The position numbers were made by a program, and so were the translations under genes. Below the pieces are notes generated by a model. The model had not been told where the DNA came from. It saw only the letters and a list, made by a program, of their open reading frames with translations, and did not search any database. 64,000 nucleotides of DNA from Botryotinia globosa. Lineage: Eukaryota > Ascomycota > Leotiomycetes > Helotiales > Sclerotiniaceae. The stretch is taken from positions 1-64,000 of the forward strand of contig RCSZ01000018.1 of NCBI GenBank assembly GCA_014898425.1, written 5' to 3'. The first letter of the stretch is position 1, and each line of letters begins with the position of its first letter. This document shows, in pieces, positions 25,971 to 37,786 of the stretch.

Positions 25971-28900
25971 TCAAGCAAACCATGCGTGAACTTTTTGTTG
26001 TGTCTCGGAGGAAAGTTGCGCCAAAAGTTGAGCGGGATTTAGACTTGCGGCAGCAAGGAGGGCTTTGGTAGCTTCAACAACTCTGTTTGCAGTCTGGCCT
26101 TGTAGTGTCTGGCCTGCAAGAGCTTGAGCAACGAAAACAAAGACCTTGGCTGGTTGAGAAGTAACGGCAGGGTTTTGTCTAGATGTGTTAGTAATGTATA
26201 AATTAAATTTTGGATATGTAAACTTACTGTTCAATGAGCTGAACAAGGAAAAGGTATGCATATGGAGCAGCCTCTTCATCATTGACAATGGGTAAAGTAT
26301 CGATCCATGCTGTGACGACTGCTTGTTGATTCGCGACACCAGATGCATTGTAATGTAATATCTTGGCAATGGCAGCACATGCATTTTCTGTCGCGTAAAC
26401 ATGGTCATCGCCTCTAGCGTCGGGGATTTGCGTAGCATCAAACAAGAGCTGAATTGTGTTGCCTACAAACTCGGTCCAGGGTGCACCTCCTCTGTGGGCT
26501 GCGACACCAATACCATATGTAGCGGCTTGACGATTGGCGGGAGCAGGGTCTTGGCATCCAACAATCAAGGGACCCTTGATAAGGGGTTCCATATATCTAG
26601 CGCTCTCTGCACCGCAGAACTCGAGGACATCATCAATGATACACAGTCCCCATTGTCTCTGTGTGGGATCCTCGCTTGAAAGAAAAGCGGAATATGTTGT
26701 GAGGAGTTTCTGCCACGATTCCAAGAAAGCGGGACCGTGGTTCTTGAAGATACAGTGGAATGCCTTGTTCATGTCGGAAAGCAGAGTTTGATCGTCTTCA
26801 ATAGCGTAAATTGTTTCATCGGAGTCTTCATCACCTTCTTCTAGATTGGCATCAGCTCGTTCTTCTGCCCTAGCCTTAACGCGTTCTTTGTAATCTTCTA
26901 GGGCGGAAATAGCAGAATCCATAAATAGATCCATTTGTTGCCTGGGAAGGCAATTCTTGCCCATAACTTCCACCGACTCGTAAAAGCATTGATACATCTC
27001 AGCAAGTGTATCAATAGCTGGTTCGGCACTCAGAACCTCGAGAACCTTGGGGATTGTTGCTCCCCAAAGATCTCGTAGCTGAGAAGACTCAGGACCGTAT
27101 GCTTTCTTGTAGGAATTGAGTAATTGCGGTACACACTTCGCCGAGACCACTCGAACAGGATCATGGAAGAAGAATGCCAGGCCTGGCAAGGCAATGTTCA
27201 CCATAACACCCTGCACGTAAGGAGCAAAATGGGCCTCCAAGACTTGGGCGTAGACCACCAAGAGCTCGATTGCCATGTGCTTGTCATCAAGAGTGCTAGT
27301 TTTGATGCCAATGACTTTGCCCTTGAGTGGAACAAGCTCCCAGCCCTCTTGTGCCTGTACGGCCTCAACTTCATCGTCATCATCAAGAAGTTGAATATCT
27401 GCTTTAGCACTTGCCAACTCCAAGAGAGGAGGCATGACATATTCAAGATATGCGAGGAAGTCGGTTCCCATAACCCTACACATACGTCCCCAGCAGTGCA
27501 TGAGGTATTGAGCTTGTGGATCATCCGGATCCACAATGCCTTGCTGAACATTAGCCAACAATTTGACCAAGTCGATTGCGTCGTTGCCTAATCGCTCTTT
27601 TCCGACTGCCAAAGCAATTAGAGTAGCGCATTCCATAGCTTTTGCGCGTAACAGACGGAGCTCCTTTGTTGATTCTGCCTTCAAAACGTTGAAGAGGATA
27701 GGCATCAAGGTATCGTAGTATTTGGCAAAGGCTTTTTCTGCAGAGTCTGCAATAGTTGCGATTGTAGAGAGAGCTTGTTCTTGAACATATCTCTTTGGGC
27801 TTTGAAGAAGTTGAAACAAGTTACTCAACAAGTCATCGAGGTATGGCTCAAGGGTCCCCTTTTCAGCCTCTTCACAGAAATTGACGAGAGCAGCTGCTGC
27901 GTGAGCTTGGACACGTGGCTCTGGGCTCTTGAGAACCGGGATAATGCTGCCTACTACAATTTCGTGATATTGCTCCTGCATAGTTCCTGCAAAATCGGTA
28001 CTCATCTGTCCAAGAGCATTGCAACCGGCCCAACGCACACGCGGATGCTGATCGCTCAAAGCAGGGACAACAAGCTCTAGAACTGTTTTCAGTTCTCCAA
28101 CCATCAAATCCCTGCAGCCCTCTGAAATCGCAGAGATGGCCATTAATGCAGCATGCCTATCTCTCCATGCTTCGGAAAGCATCATTCTGGGAAGCCAGTT
28201 GAAGGTAGGTGCCAAGATAATTGATCCTCCGAGCTTGTTTGCCAATCGATCCATACATTGCTCACCAGCAACGTGATTCAGGTCACTCTCCTCTGGATCC
28301 ATCTGTTCAAGTCAGTTAGTGGTTTGATAAATTGAGTGGGGAGATTCGTACATCATCTGAAGCATTCCATTCGGCTGCATCATCGTCATCCTCGCCAATG
28401 TCAGTCATGAGACTCAGACATTGAGTAATCATATCTGTTACAAAGCTCGAATCTTTCTTGACCATAGCTGGAGCATAATCGGCAAATGTTGCCATGAGCT
28501 CGAGGGCATTTTGGCGAACCACATCGCTCAATTCCTTCTCCTGAATTGTTTGAATACAGAATGTGACTAGGTTGTGAAATAATGGTTTAAACATCTTGGG
28601 AGCAACCTCTGCGAGGGTCATGAGTGAAATAAGTGCTGTGCTAAGACTATCCGAGTCCAGACTTTCCTTTAAGGGTGGTAGGATCGAAAGGACTTCTGGA
28701 ATAAGGCCGTAATATTTTAATTGTGACTTCTTGCCGAGACTGGAGAAAAATGATGTAAATGCTTCCATAGCTGCCAAGCGGACCTTTTTCATGTGATTAG
28801 TGATTGCCGTGTATCTTAACAGTCAAGGGAACTTACTGCAGTTTCGGTATCCTGGAAACCATTCTTAAAAGCTGTTAATACTGTATCTTCATGTTGCTTT

Positions 28901-29537
28901 TCGATTATGCCAGGAGTCGTAGAGAATATTCTGAATGCTATTTCTCTCTGTCCAGCTATTTGTGAAGAACTCAGGGTAGAGAGAACACCCAAGATTTCTG
29001 GCCATTGTTCACCTATGAAATGTTAGATTAACCTTCTCGAACATTTCCTGCGCCCAAGTATCATACCATTATCGGAATATTCTCTAGCTATTTCAGCGAC
29101 CGCATCTCCAATCTTATTTCTAACCGGATTCGACTTCTCCAGACCTAATGCCTCTATGAGCTTTTGTCGGATAATATATGCTTCTTGTTTTGGGATGGCG
29201 AGAAATAATTCGATCGAGTTGTTCTCATCAGTCTTGCGAGACTTGGATGCGATACGACGGAAGATAACCGCTGCGAAGGATCGAGTCTGGGAGATGATTG
29301 AAATTAGGGACATGAATGTTCAAGTGGGATATTGAGACAAGAGATGAATCTTACAGTTGAGTCGTTGGAACCATATATTTGTTCAACCAAGCCCATCAAC
29401 AACATTTCAGGCTTGGTGGCTACCCAGTTGTTGTTCAAGTGTTCTTCAGCCTGCGTACGGACGTTATTGTCGGTAGACTGTAGAGCAGACAGCAACTGTG
29501 CAAGCTCTGCGTGTGCATCTGCTGGAAGGACAGACAT
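25971..29537 (-). CDS. KAP121: Importin beta family karyopherin Kap121/Pse1 (IPO5)
   Basis: Six exons on the minus strand: 29537-29355, 29286-29067, 29012-28837, 28783-28352, 28302-26228, 26178-25971. All introns (49-68 bp) have GT..AG ends and all joins are in phase; total 1097 aa, close to yeast Kap121 (1089). HEAT-repeat protein throughout. Recognisable blocks are the N-terminal RSFAAVIFRR, the acidic GEDDDDAAEWNASDD linker followed by PEESDLNHVAGEQCMDR, and HPRVRWAGCNALGQMSTDFA. Family role: RanGTP-dependent import of ribosomal proteins, histones and other cargo through nuclear pores. ATG 29537 gives MSVLPADAHAELAQLLSALQ, the expected start. It is divergent from SDS23. Confidence 0.95.
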
Positions 29538-31263
29538 GATGGTGGAGTGTGGATGGGAAGACTCGAAGGGTTTCAAGGGGGACGAGGGATCGGAACGTCG
29601 AATATTAAGGAAGAAGTTATAAACTTGGGCGCGAGGCGCATTCAATGCGCCTTAATTCCTACAAAGTCGAGGATGGAATAGAATTATTGTACGAAATGAT
29701 AAGAGAATCGAAAACGTAAGGATTTGTCGGAAGGGAAAGAAAGAATTCTTTATTTAGAAAGTTGACGTTGGATAAAGTTGTGTTGTTGTGGTGGGGGTTT
29801 GGGATTTTAGATTTTGGAATTTTAGAATTTTGGAATTCCCTCCCAAAATTTTTTGGAGATCACCAAACATTTAATAAAGTGACTCTCGCGCTAAAATCTC
29901 GGCTCCATCTTATTAGTGGTCTCTACTTTACGACAATGGCTATGGTATGGCTAATGAACGAAAGGCCTTGTCAGCGACGGTTTTAATTGAATGAATACCA
30001 ACAGATACAAGGTGACGGTACTCATGGAGAGCTCTTGATACTGGTCTTGGATATATACATTATGTACATGACATTACAATACATTACAGCTACCGTGTCT
30101 ACCTAGGTATTCATTCTTCTTCCTTTACATGCTTAAGAAGTAACTCATAGTACCGATCTATTCAGTCAGTACTGGGAGACCGACCATAAGTGTTCAGAAC
30201 ACAGCCTCATCATTCCATCTCATCCTACATATTAGCCTTCTTTCGAGATGGACGCGCGCACCACGGATTCGTGTATTATCATATCGATAGCCCGTCTATC
30301 AATCCCTAGGTAACAAAAGTGTTGGCTGGCAAGAGGTCAAGGGTCTGGTAAGTGAATTTGATATATTACATATATTACCATAAATGATATGAGGATAAGG
30401 ACATGAAGAGCAAAGAATAGTAGAACATCCTGTCTACTTGGAGATATAAGGACCTCGACTACCTACGTAGCTAAGTGATTATAATATACATTATACTCAT
30501 ATACTTATACTCATATATTTATATACTCATATATTTATATACTCATATATTTATATACTCATATACTCATATATTTATATACTCATATACTCATATACTT
30601 ATATATTCATATACTCATATACTCATATATTTATATACTCATATATTTATATACTCATATATTTATATACTCATATACTCATATATTTATATACTCATAT
30701 ATTTATATACTCATATATTTATATACTCATATACTCATATATTTATATACTCATATACTCATATACTTATATATTCATATACTCATATACTCATATACTC
30801 ATATACTCATATACTTATATACTCATATACTTATATACTTATATACTCATATACTCATATACTTCTATCCCTCTCTTCTATCCCTCTCTCCCTTCAAACA
30901 TCTCTGTATTATCCCATTCTCAAAATGTAATCAAAATTAGAAGTAGATATCATCCCTTTCCCTCGTAATTTACAGCAAATCACATTTTATATTACTTATT
31001 AAACAGTCATCATGACCAAATTTACCCCAATTTTTGTAAATCGGAAGGGATCTTAGCGTGCTGCTACCCCTCAATCCATGTTCGCTATGATAATCATTCC
31101 CATCATTCCCATCTATCCCATCTATCCCATCTATGCTCCAACAACAATCAAAATCAGAAATCATCATTCCAATAAATTAAAATCACGACTCATACAATCC
31201 CAAAGAACAAACTACATACTTGGGTAGCGATAAATTCAAGTCTCATATTAATCTGTCTCTGCC
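29538..31263. promoter_or_regulatory. Divergent intergenic region importin/SDS23
   Basis: 1.7 kb between two divergent start codons, so both promoters lie here. It is interrupted by the TATACTCA minisatellite at 30485-30862. Pyrimidine-rich sequence and CATCTATCCCATCTATCCC repeats at 31110-31140 sit just before SDS23. No other gene is supported. Confidence 0.5.
30485..30862 (+). repeat. ATACTCATAT / ATATTTATAT minisatellite
   Basis: About 380 bp of interleaved ATACTCAT, ATATTTAT and ATACTTAT units of 8 bp. A 151-codon frame through it encodes only Ile/Leu/Tyr/Ser/His and is an artefact. Confidence 0.9.
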
Positions 31264-32814
31264 ATGGCAGATCGCACAGTCTTCGACCCTCCTCCGAGGC
31301 AAAGTACTTCTTCGCCGAGCAATATCAATCCTGCCAATATCAATCATCGTTCTAGCTTCGCCGATAATCTACGACAATCACCAAGAGCTCAAAGGCATCC
31401 ATCATTCACACAAGCTGCGGTTCAAGAGTTACTAAATCACCCCCCGGCACAAAAAGGTGGAGATCCAAAATTCGCAGGAAGGGATTGGAGACAAATTCAT
31501 GTTGGCGAATTGGTACAGAAATCTGATATTCATTGGTGTGAACTTGATACAGATGTTGAGCATGCGACAAAGGTTTGCATAAATTTCTTCATATCATTCA
31601 TTTTAAATGTTAATCTCTACGATAGGCGCTCATAGAATCCGGCCCTCCAAATGTCATTCTTATCCGCGAAACTCAAAACGATGTGGCTGCTTGCGACAGC
31701 TTCGACTACAATGATCTCAATGCATACTTACTTGTAGTCCTTGGACTAGCAAGCCCCGATGAGGAACAAACAGATACATACTCGCGATTAGCAAGCAGAG
31801 CTCAGGAGCGCGCACCTATTCCACTTCGAGATGTAGTAACACTTGCCAAAAAAGAACCTCTGACAACCCTTTCGGAATCGGAAGACCTTTCGAAAGCCGT
31901 AGAGATATTTGGCAGTGGTGTACATCGTATTCTTGTTTGCAAGCCAGGCACTACAATAGTTGTGGGAATTTTGAGTCAGTTGAAATTGGTTAAATTTCTA
32001 TGGGATAATGGTAGCAGTTTTCCAGCCATCGATCAGTTATATCCGACTATTCTGAGAGATTTGAATATTGGAACACAGCACGCTATCGCAATTAAGTGAG
32101 TTTTCAGTATCCTCAAAACATAACCTCTACTAACACGGGTCTAGTGGTGACAAACTTCTCACGGATGCTCTTCAGCTCATGAGCAACGAAGGATTAACCA
32201 GTATTGCAGTGGTTGATAACGCTGCAAATGTTGTTGGTAACATATCAACAGCTGACACTAAACTTCTTACACACACAAGTAGTCTACCTCTCCTTCAATC
32301 CTCTTGCATACATTTCATCTCTGTCATATTGAGCGAACGAGGAATTGGGGATGGAAAGGATTCATTCCCAGTCTTTCACGTCAACCCATATTCGACTCTC
32401 GCCCATACCGTAGCGAAACTTGTCGCAACCAGGTCTCACCGTATGTGGGTGGTCGAATCGGCATCTCCATCTCCATCAGCTCCTGCAACCCCATCCCTCG
32501 CACATGCCTCTGTTGTTCAACAACCAAGTGGCAGTGGTTCCGTACCGCCTTCTCCTTCATTCCCTGCCGTATCTGCCGCAGCTTTGCCCGGTGCACGCAT
32601 CTCAGGTCGTTTGACAGGTGTCATCACTCTATCCGATATTCTCAATCTCTTCGCTCGTACATCAGGTCTCAACCCCTTGAATCCAAATGAATCTCGAGCG
32701 AGAAGAAGAAGGAGCTCAAGTTCTTCTTTGAGACCAAGTATAGATTCATCGAGAGGAGACTATCTGGATACAATACGAGGCGAGCGTGGGTCAAGCGTAG
32801 ATAATAGAAAATGA
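31264..32814 (+). CDS. SDS23: Sds23/Moc1 family CBS-domain protein
   Basis: Three exons, 31264-31572, 31626-32095, 32145-32814; introns of 53 and 49 bp; all phases agree; 482 aa. The N-terminus is a Ser/Asn/Pro-rich stretch, followed by [17 protein letters not shown] and four CBS-type units ([63 protein letters not shown]...GVITLSDIL). The C-terminus is Ser/Arg-rich. In yeasts Sds23 inhibits a PP2A-type phosphatase and links nutrient or stress state to mitotic entry; this role is family knowledge. The insert [10 protein letters not shown] between two strands of the last CBS unit is typical of filamentous fungi. Confidence 0.93.
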
Positions 32815-34178
32815 GGAATTGTGTGACGAAAAGTGTGCGGGGTTGAATTTTCGACATGAACGAAAGTGGGGATGAAAATGTCAACTTCAAATCCCGCCTG
32901 TCCCCGGGAGGCCTCGCAAGGAAGAAATGATTCAAAGCGGAATACGTAGGAGCAGTCATGCAATATGCTGGGCAAAAGTCCGAAAGCTATACGCATCGTT
33001 TAGGATGAACAGCAGATTTCGAATCGAAATGTGTAAACGAGGACCCGAGGAAGCCCCCAAAGTAATGAGAATACCTAGATCAAAGGTGCGTTCGATCTTT
33101 ATAGTGAGCCAAGCGTCATTTTGATAGGTTGCAATGTCTCTTTTTTTTTTTCCTTTCACGCGCGTGCTCTTTTACTCTCTTCTTAAGAATCGTATCACAT
33201 GATCGAATTGAATTGAAATTGGGAGATGCGAAATATTTCTAGATACCTTAGTCTTAGCAATAACATATAATATGATTCGAGAAATTCACATCTTCACTGC
33301 ACCAAGTTCAAACTTTATTATATCGGATACATATTGATTAGTCAGGAAAAGAAAGGTCTATAGCTCTTCCGTTTTAATAAGGGTTGAGAGGGAAGAGGAG
33401 GATAGAAAAGAAGAGAATGGAATGAAGAGGAGTATGGATTGGAATGAGGTGGAGTGTAGATTGAGATTGAGATGATGAATATATCGCTAACTACCTACCT
33501 ACCTACACTTTGCTACAATCACATGTTGTTTTTCATCCACCATGATGATGAGTAATCACAGATGACATTGAAAGACAACATCAAAGCTTTCCTGCATTGA
33601 AGTCTCTTAATAATAAATCTCTTCCTTATCAAAGTCCAGTGCTAAATCCAGATTAAGTGGATCAATGACCGAATATCCCGTTATATCCGACTTTGGTGAG
33701 AGGGAATCCCAGAAATAGCAGCTAATTATCATAGAATTTTTCGAACTCCTGATCCAAACAATTATCACGTGATCTGGGTGAGGAAGATTAGATCTAGATT
33801 TGGATTTTACATGTCGAGCAAGTACCGAAGATACCTCTCTACCTTGATACTGAACATTATCAACTGTATCAATTGATGCAATAAGAACATTAATACGCAT
33901 ATTTATATATTTATAAATATATATACATATATATAACTTATCAACCTCCTGAAGAGAGCAGCTCTTGATAAGCATTAGAGAATTTTGGTAAGCTATTTTG
34001 TATTCTAAGGTTACTGAACAGGGGTTTGGAAAGTCCTACACTACATGAGACTTCAGCCGAATTAGAACCTATCCCGGAGGCGCAAAATTTCATTGAAACA
34101 CTCGAGTTTGAACCAAAGATCATTTTCATTGAATCAATTCAACCACATACATACATTGAAAGAAAAAAGAAAAGAAAG
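32815..34178. promoter_or_regulatory. SDS23 3' flank and Zn2Cys6 upstream region
   Basis: No supported gene. Contents are a purine-rich stretch at 33388-33475, CTACCTACCTACCTAC at 33490-33506, and a TATATATATTTATAAATATA stretch near 33900-33940 that may hold TATA-like promoter sites. The frame of the downstream factor extends upstream to 34026 but with a TTG start only, so 34026-34178 is treated as leader. Confidence 0.45.
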
Positions 34179-36026
34179 ATGGATAATCAATTATTGAACC
34201 AACCAACCGAATCGAATCAACAAGTGCAGCCGCAACCTTTTGCGGGAGATCAGCAAATCGATCCCAACTTACCAAACCAACAAGGCTCTGACATCCGACC
34301 TGACATCCGACCTGGGCGGCAACGGGTCAAACGTGCATGTCAACCTTGTAAATCGAGAAAGAAGCGTTGTGATGGATCGGAGCCTTGCGCTACATGTATT
34401 CGATACGGCTACGAATGTCATTACGAACTTGGTCCGAGGAAACGGAGAAGACATACTCTGAAAGATCACGACACGGATGTTTCGCAAAGTCACAGTTCAC
34501 CTGATGCGAGCATTCATCATCGAGATGAACGGGAGAGAGCAGATAGTGAAAGTGCTCATGTCCCTCATACCAGTGGCGCCAAAGATACAAATCTTTGGGG
34601 GAAAGCTTTTGCCGCTTCTTTGGCGTTGAAATTGGATGCCGGGAAGTTGAGTAAACCGCACTTGGCTTGGAATTTGGGTCTCAAGGATGAACAATCATAT
34701 GCTCAACCGCCGATCACGAGAGTGATAGGGCAGGCTGAGATGCAGAGACTTGCAAATCATTATTTTGATACTACGCATCAAATCTTTGGAATTTTCAAGA
34801 GAGATTTGTTTGATCGAAAGATTGTGGAGAGATGGGGATTAAATCTGGAAAACTGTGATCCCCATGATCCCATCTTGTGTGGTGTTGCAGCATTAGGATC
34901 TTTGTTTTCGGGTGGCAATCCCAGTCCGGCAGAGGCACAATTGGTAGAATTGGCAAAGATGGCTCTGGAAACGACGAGTGTGTTGAACTATCCTTCTCGA
35001 CATCATGTGGTCGCATGGGTATTGAGGACACTTTTCTTGAGATGTACAGCCTGTCCTCATGCTGCATGGATTGCCAGTTGTACGACAATGCACATTATTG
35101 AGAGTGTAGGAATGGAAGATGATTCGGATAACAGCAGTAGCGATGCGGAGCTCGAGAGAGGAATCGGTTGTGGCGTCTTGAATATGCAGAGATTATTTTG
35201 GATTGCTCGACTGATGAATTCATGGGTTGCGAATGATTATGGTCGGTCGAAAGTTACTATAAAGATACCTACACCCCCTTTTCCCTCGCCTGAAAGTGAA
35301 GCGGATATCACACTCGATTATCTCACCTTGTTTCAGATATCAGAACGCCTAGATCAGGATACGAATCATACGGCCGTGGAATTTGAAGCAGGTATAGAAT
35401 CCATCTACAGATTTCATGCTCGATCAGATGGAGCCATACTTTCACAAACGAACTTGGGCTTAGGATTGTACCGCCGGTTGCGTCTCCTCGCCTCAACTAT
35501 ATCACAGGATACCATCTCTCAGGTGATATCAATTGGTATCAAAGGCTTAGGATCCGTAATGAGAATGGTAGAGAATCGTCAACCTTGGTGGCACGTTGCC
35601 AATATCCCCTTTCAATTCGTCTGTATCCTCCTCGTCATAGACACCCCCGAATCACTCTCGCATATCGGCGATGCTCTCGAAACTCTAGATGCAGTATCCC
35701 GCTGTTTCACCACTCGCTCACTTACAGAATCTGCAGCAACGGCTCGAACCCTTGTGGAGTTATCTCAAAAGAGGAAACAGGAAGAAATTAATATTCTGGG
35801 CCAGGGTCTCAAGACCAGGATAGAACCAATGCAGACTAGCCAATTACCGACTTCCAGTCTGAACACTAGACAGATGATGCTGGCGCCGACGATGATGGGA
35901 AATGCGAATGGGAATGGGATCATGCCTGGAATGCCGAATATCGGCTCGATGGATTTTACCGGGTTTGATTGGGATTCTTTCCTCAGTATGGATATTCCGG
36001 TGCTGGATGCTACGGCGATGCTTTGA
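34179..36026 (+). CDS. Zn2Cys6 (fungal binuclear cluster) transcription factor
   Basis: Single exon, 615 aa. The zinc cluster is near the N-terminus: Cys54, 57, 64, 70, 73 and 80 in C-X2-C-X6-C-X5-C-X2-C-X6-C, preceded by basic RQRVKR and followed by PRKRRR. The middle region matches the general layout of the fungal-specific transcription factor domain (LANHYFDTTHQIFGIFKRDL; LNMQRLFWIARLMNSW). The C-terminus FDWDSFLSMDIP is acidic and aromatic, like an activation domain. It lies 1.8 kb upstream of a codirectional MFS transporter gene, so a regulator/transporter pair is possible but not shown. The ATG at 34179 is the first in frame. Target genes unknown. Confidence 0.9.
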   Translation: MDNQLLNQPTESNQQVQPQPFAGDQQIDPNLPNQQGSDIRPDIRPGRQRVKRACQPCKSRKKRCDGSEPCATCIRYGYECHYELGPRKRRRHTLKDHDTDVSQSHSSPDASIHHRDERERADSESAHVPHTSGAKDTNLWGKAFAASLALKLDAGKLSKPHLAWNLGLKDEQSYAQPPITRVIGQAEMQRLANHYFDTTHQIFGIFKRDLFDRKIVERWGLNLENCDPHDPILCGVAALGSLFSGGNPSPAEAQLVELAKMALETTSVLNYPSRHHVVAWVLRTLFLRCTACPHAAWIASCTTMHIIESVGMEDDSDNSSSDAELERGIGCGVLNMQRLFWIARLMNSWVANDYGRSKVTIKIPTPPFPSPESEADITLDYLTLFQISERLDQDTNHTAVEFEAGIESIYRFHARSDGAILSQTNLGLGLYRRLRLLASTISQDTISQVISIGIKGLGSVMRMVENRQPWWHVANIPFQFVCILLVIDTPESLSHIGDALETLDAVSRCFTTRSLTESAATARTLVELSQKRKQEEINILGQGLKTRIEPMQTSQLPTSSLNTRQMMLAPTMMGNANGNGIMPGMPNIGSMDFTGFDWDSFLSMDIPVLDATAML

Positions 36027-37786
36027 GCGAGGGGGTAATGCATTTGGATTCAGTGTATTTTTTGGAGGGATTTGACGTGATTGAATGTCTACTTGAGAGG
36101 TCGGGACCGGCAAGATATTTCCTGCTGGATTGTAGGGTCGAGGATGTGCCTATAACTTCAGAATAAACACGCGTAACTAACGAGGAGAAATATCCTTCAA
36201 AGGACTCACTCAGTAGGAGTAGGCAATCCGCGTATAGCTCACTAAACAAGAGTATATAAATTCAAGTACATAGATGCAAGGTGCTGCATCCGATAGTGCT
36301 AAGTACCTAGCTATACTCTGCGCATAACACAGCATAGCAGGTAGATGTAAAATCGGATCGAGATTTAGAAATGAACACCCAATGATAAATAAGCTCACCA
36401 GTATTTTGTAAATGGATCTGTGGATTTCGAGGATTTTGAGGAGGAATGAGAAGGTTTTTGATGTGTGTTGAACATACTCTACTTTTATCTTTCATTCATT
36501 TTTTATTCTTCCGCTTCGAAATTGATAATTATTTATCAAATATCAATTTCCAAAGTTGAGTAAAATAAAACCATCATCACTTTTCCTCCACCCCTGCATC
36601 ATCCACTCAGCCCTACGCGGTACGCAGTCCGCACCCCAAGCCAACGCCCAACATCCCTGCACCCGACATCGGCAAAGACAAACACACAACCGAGATTTCC
36701 CATACCCATTACCTCGGGCTGTGACCGCATCACTGGAACAACTCAATGCGATGTCAAGGAATGGGATGGGTGGTGAATCTGTGATGGGGAAGGGAAAATT
36801 TTGCAACGCAATGGGCCGGATGGATGGGCTGGATGGTGTGCCAAGTTGCTGGTGTTTGGGAGGGGCAGATTGTTGTGATAGTGAGGGAGGGAGGGAGGGA
36901 GAGGGTCTAGATTGTGTGGTCTGCTGTACTGTGGTGTGATGTTGTGGTGTGATGTTGTGGTGTTGGGTTCGTGAGTATGTTTATGGTTCTTGAATTAAGG
37001 TGAGCCTTGGAATAAATAACACTTTTCACAGGATGATTGCTTCAATACCGAATCTTTGGATTTTGGCAGTTGTGTATGAGTAGGTAGGTATGTATATAGG
37101 GTGTGTTCTCATATCGGAAACACAGTACAGTGTCTCAAATGAGACGAAAGAGATGCGATCATCTCATCCCTCCACCAATCTCCCAATCCATCACCACAGG
37201 ATTGTCTCTGAAAATTCAACCCTCTTTGATACTTATCTCCGACTCCTTTACTCCCTGACTTAAACGAGGTTTATCCATCACCCTAGACGCAGGATCATCT
37301 CCACCCACAACCTCAGCTCGCAGACCAGCACACGCCCGGATGAAAGCGGATGTAAGTCGGCAAGAATAAAGTTTTTGATGTCGCTTGGTTTTCTGTTATC
37401 TGAAAACATCGCGTCGTGGGACGCTTTTACATTGACTTTGAGGATCTGAGACAGGGTTGTGGGATTTTTTGTGGATCGGTGAGTCGTGATAACTAGTGTG
37501 TATAGGGTATTTGAGTCGAGTGTGTGAATGTTGAGAGGAGGATGTCGGATCTTGAGGATGTTGTATGGGTGAGAGCGGAAGTGAGCATCTGGATGGTGGG
37601 ATATATATAAAGGTCAAGGTACCTTTGTGAGGATACCTTGTTTGCTCGATAGATTGAGCTTCGTATATTTTTTACATTGTCTTGCATTCTTACTTTGTCT
37701 TTTTCTCTCACGCTTGTAAGAGCCGTCTATACACCCACCATATCTACTATATCGCATGGTAAACATCCACATCCATCTCCATCAAA
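36027..37786. promoter_or_regulatory. Intergenic region upstream of the MFS gene
   Basis: 1.8 kb with no supported gene. It includes a G-rich GGGAGGGAGGGAGGGAG run at 36884-36902, GTGTGATGTTGTGGTGT repeats at 36933-36963, and CT-rich TTTTTCTCTCACGCTTG just before the MFS start (37699-37716), a likely leader. Confidence 0.45.

Noticed and set aside
30475..30930. 151-codon Ile/Tyr/Ser/His open frame
   Set aside because: Produced by the ATACTCAT/ATATTTAT minisatellite.
33607..33975. 122-codon minus-strand frame upstream of the Zn2Cys6 gene
   Set aside because: No recognisable domain, low-complexity IYIYK stretch, no splice partners.
34026..34178. N-terminal extension of the Zn2Cys6 protein
   Set aside because: It begins at TTG only; ATG 34179 is the first proper start.
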